DNA from: AC-32 sp963788215
Lineage (GTDB): Bacteria; Actinomycetota; Thermoleophilia; Gaiellales; Gaiellaceae
Direction: 5' to 3'
DNA length: 64,000 nt
Assembly (NCBI GenBank): GCA_963788215.1
Contig: CAWBFX010000005.1
Span: 124,001 to 188,000 of the forward strand
Part shown: positions 62,422 to 64,000 of the stretch, one piece after another
Position numbering within the stretch: position 1 is the stretch's first letter
Layout: each line of letters starts with the position of its first letter
Position numbers and translations under genes: made by a program
Notes under the pieces: generated by a model
Told to the model about the DNA's origin: nothing
What the model saw: only the letters and a program-made list of their open reading frames with translations
The model's database searches: none

Positions 62422-63446
62422 GCCGCCACGAAGGTCCTCTCGTGGACGAGCTCGACCAGGCGGCGCAGCACGTCCGGGTCGGTGTCGGGGACGACGCCGT
62501 GGCCGAGATTGAAGATGTGGCCCGGGCGGCCGCCGGCGCGCGCGAGCACGTCCTCGGCGCCTGCCGCCACGCGCTCCCAGGGGCCGAGCAGGGCAGCGCC
62601 GTCGAGGTTGCCCTGGATCCCGTGGTCGTGCCCGACCCGTTCCCAGGCGACGTCGAGCGGGACGCGCCAGTCGACGCCGATCACGTCGCCGCCCACCTCC
62701 GCGCGCTCCTCGAGCAGGTGCGCGTCGCCCGTGGCGAAGTGGATCGTCGGCACGTCGACCGCGGCAAGCACGCGCGCCGAGTACGGCGCCGCGAACTCGC
62801 GATAGTCGGCGACCGACAAGGCGCCGGCCCACGAGTCGAAGAGCTGGATCACGTCGGCTCCCGCCCGGGCGCAAGCTGCGACGTACGAGGCGAACGCCGC
62901 GCTCAGCTTCTCCATCAGCGCATGCCAGACCTCGGGCTGCGCGTACATGCAGGTCTTCGTCAGCTTGAAGTCGCGCGACGGCTTGCCCTCGATCAGGTAC
63001 CCGGCCACGGTGAACGGCCCTCCGGCGAAGCCGACCACTGCCTGGTCCTCACGCAGCGCCTCCCGCACCAGCCGGACCGACTCGAGCACGAACGGCACCG
63101 ACTCCTCCGGCTCGGGCACTCGTAGGCGCTCGACGTCGGCCATCGTCCGCACCGGCTCGGCGATCACCGGCCCGACGTTCTCCACGAGCTCGACCTCGAT
63201 CCCCATCCCGAGCACCGGCAGCATGATGTCCGCGAACATCACCGCCGCGTCCACGTCGTGCCGCCGAACCGGCTGGAGAGTCACCTCGGCGCAGAGCTCG
63301 GGCTCGAAGCAGATGTCGAAGAGGCCGTACTGCTTCCGCAGCTCGCGGTACTCGGGCAACGAGCGCCCCGCCTGGCGCATGAACCAGACCGGCGTGCGCT
63401 CGACGGGCTCCCGGCGAGCGGCCCTGACGACCAGCGGCTCGCTCAT
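62418..63446 (-). CDS. hemE: Uroporphyrinogen decarboxylase
   Basis: This 342-residue protein is full length and closely follows the family: RTPVWFMRQAGRSLPEYREL (signature one), AAVMFADIMLPVLGMG with the catalytic Asp, GFAGGPFTVAGYLIEG, and GIQGNLDGAALLGPW plus FNLGHGVVPDTDP (signature two). It converts uroporphyrinogen III to coproporphyrinogen III in heme synthesis. It leads the hemE-hemH-small protein operon. Confidence 0.97.
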   Translation of the reverse strand: MSEPLVVRAARREPVERTPVWFMRQAGRSLPEYRELRKQYGLFDICFEPELCAEVTLQPVRRHDVDAAVMFADIMLPVLGMGIEVELVENVGPVIAEPVRTMADVERLRVPEPEESVPFVLESVRLVREALREDQAVVGFAGGPFTVAGYLIEGKPSRDFKLTKTCMYAQPEVWHALMEKLSAAFASYVAACARAGADVIQLFDSWAGALSVADYREFAAPYSARVLAAVDVPTIHFATGDAHLLEERAEVGGDVIGVDWRVPLDVAWERVGHDHGIQGNLDGAALLGPWERVAAGAEDVLARAGGRPGHIFNLGHGVVPDTDPDVLRRLVELVHERTFVAA

Positions 63447-63455
63447 GCCCTCACG

Positions 63456-64000
63456 TTAGCTTTCGCCGGTTCCGTCTACCGGCGGCAGCTCCCAGGTCCC
63501 GCCGAGCCGGATCGGGCCGGAGGCGCCGAAGTCCTGCCCGAAGACGGTGAGCTCGAGCGCGCGTTCTGCCAGGGCCAGCTCGGCGCTCCCGTCGCGGCTG
63601 CCGACGCCGATGTCGACGAAGTAGCGGCCCTCGCGCATCGGCAGGCCCGGGAAGTGCAGGCGGCACTCGCTCCAGCCGTTGCGCGCGCAGGCGCACGTCG
63701 GGCAGCATCTGGGAGCCCACCGGCCGCCCGGTCCCGTCCCTGATGCCGACCGTCACGCGGACGCCGTCGAGCGGCTCCTCGGCCCAGAGCCAGACCTCGA
63801 GCGTCGCGGGCTCGCCCTCGGTGAAACGGTCGCGCGCCGTGCCGTCGCCGGCCACGGCGCGCACCTCGTGCACGCGGCAGAGACCGGAGGCGCGACCGTT
63901 CGAGCTCGCAGGCTGCTCCTCGTCTCCGCCGGTGACGAGCCGCCGGTGGTAGGCGTGCACGACGTCCGTCGCCGCGCCCTCCTCGACGACGCGGCCGTCC
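63456..64000 (-). CDS. Polysaccharide-export ABC transporter ATP-binding protein, C-terminal part (cut by edge; frameshifted)
   Basis: The fragment begins at the right edge with DGRVVEEGAATDVVHAYHRRL, the usual end of a Wzt/TagH-type ATPase domain. A beta-sandwich substrate-binding domain follows (TEGEPATLEVWLWAEEPLDG, VTVGIRDGTGRPVGSQML). One extra C near 63690 separates RLRA from NGWSECRLHFPGLP and the final REGRYFVDIGVGSRDG. Such C-terminal domains recognise the glycan to be exported. The ATPase motifs lie beyond the window. It abuts the heme operon on the same strand. Confidence 0.75.

Noticed and set aside
1..64000. CRISPR arrays, insertion sequences, rRNA or tRNA genes
   Set aside because: No regularly spaced repeats, transposase-like proteins, long terminal repeats, or recognisable tRNA or rRNA sequence were seen on reading the window. 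A dedicated tRNA scan was not possible.

Overview
The window is a high-GC chromosomal stretch from an actinobacterium. My best guess is a deep-branching lineage such as Thermoleophilia (Solirubrobacterales/Gaiellales type). The guess rests on several things: strong G/C bias at third codon positions, a coenzyme F420 biosynthesis operon, a B12-dependent ribonucleotide reductase, large class III adenylate cyclase/AAA-ATPase/TPR proteins, a LAL-type LuxR regulator, many GTG starts and dense packing. No rRNA, tRNA, CRISPR array, integrase or transposase was seen. The taxonomic placement is inference.

Layout. 1-8.7 kb: a methyltransferase tail, an O-antigen-ligase-like polymerase, a secreted stalk protein, an OBG-type GTPase with TGS domain, glyoxalase, GFA and GNAT genes, an MMPL exporter and a flippase-like membrane protein. 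8.7-14.6 kb: the first cyclase-ATPase and NrdJ. 14.6-16.7 kb: a less GC-rich accessory patch with a HipA-like kinase, a DUF3037 protein, a DUF4234 protein and a small secreted protein. 16.8-22 kb: cupin, PRC-barrel, two cold-shock-domain proteins, a holin-like protein, RidA and an NlpC/P60 peptidase. 22.3-25 kb: a LuxR/LAL regulator. 25-38.5 kb: small secreted proteins, hydrolases, an S9 peptidase, a two-component system, oxidoreductases, a rifampin ADP-ribosyltransferase, and a glycosyltransferase with a YdcF-like partner. 38.5-44.3 kb: gamma-glutamyltransferase, a zinc alcohol dehydrogenase and several small genes. 44.3-47.4 kb: a second, intact cyclase-ATPase. 49-53.5 kb: a translationally coupled cassette of a PLP decarboxylase fused to a cyclic-nucleotide-binding (CNB) domain, an MFS transporter fused to a CNB domain, and an agmatinase-like ureohydrolase. 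53.8-56.7 kb: cofC-cofD-npdG-cofE. 56.7-63.4 kb: a PolX/PHP protein, GNAT, a TAP-like hydrolase, and heme genes hemE-hemH plus a small partner. Right edge: the C-terminal part of a polysaccharide-export ABC ATPase.

The most interesting biology is the decarboxylase-CNB / MFS-CNB / ureohydrolase cassette. It suggests amine metabolism and transport gated directly by cyclic nucleotides, and two adenylate cyclases lie in the same window. The HipA-like kinase/DUF3037 pair, a PolX protein whose polymerase active site looks lost while its PHP site is kept, and a possible Shine-Dalgarno-masking hairpin in the cold-shock leader are also worth attention.

Quality caution. At least fourteen single-base frameshifts interrupt otherwise well-conserved genes. 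Thirteen look like one extra base and one like a missing base. This pattern suggests insertion-biased assembly error rather than real pseudogenes, so affected genes are annotated at full length with the break position given.
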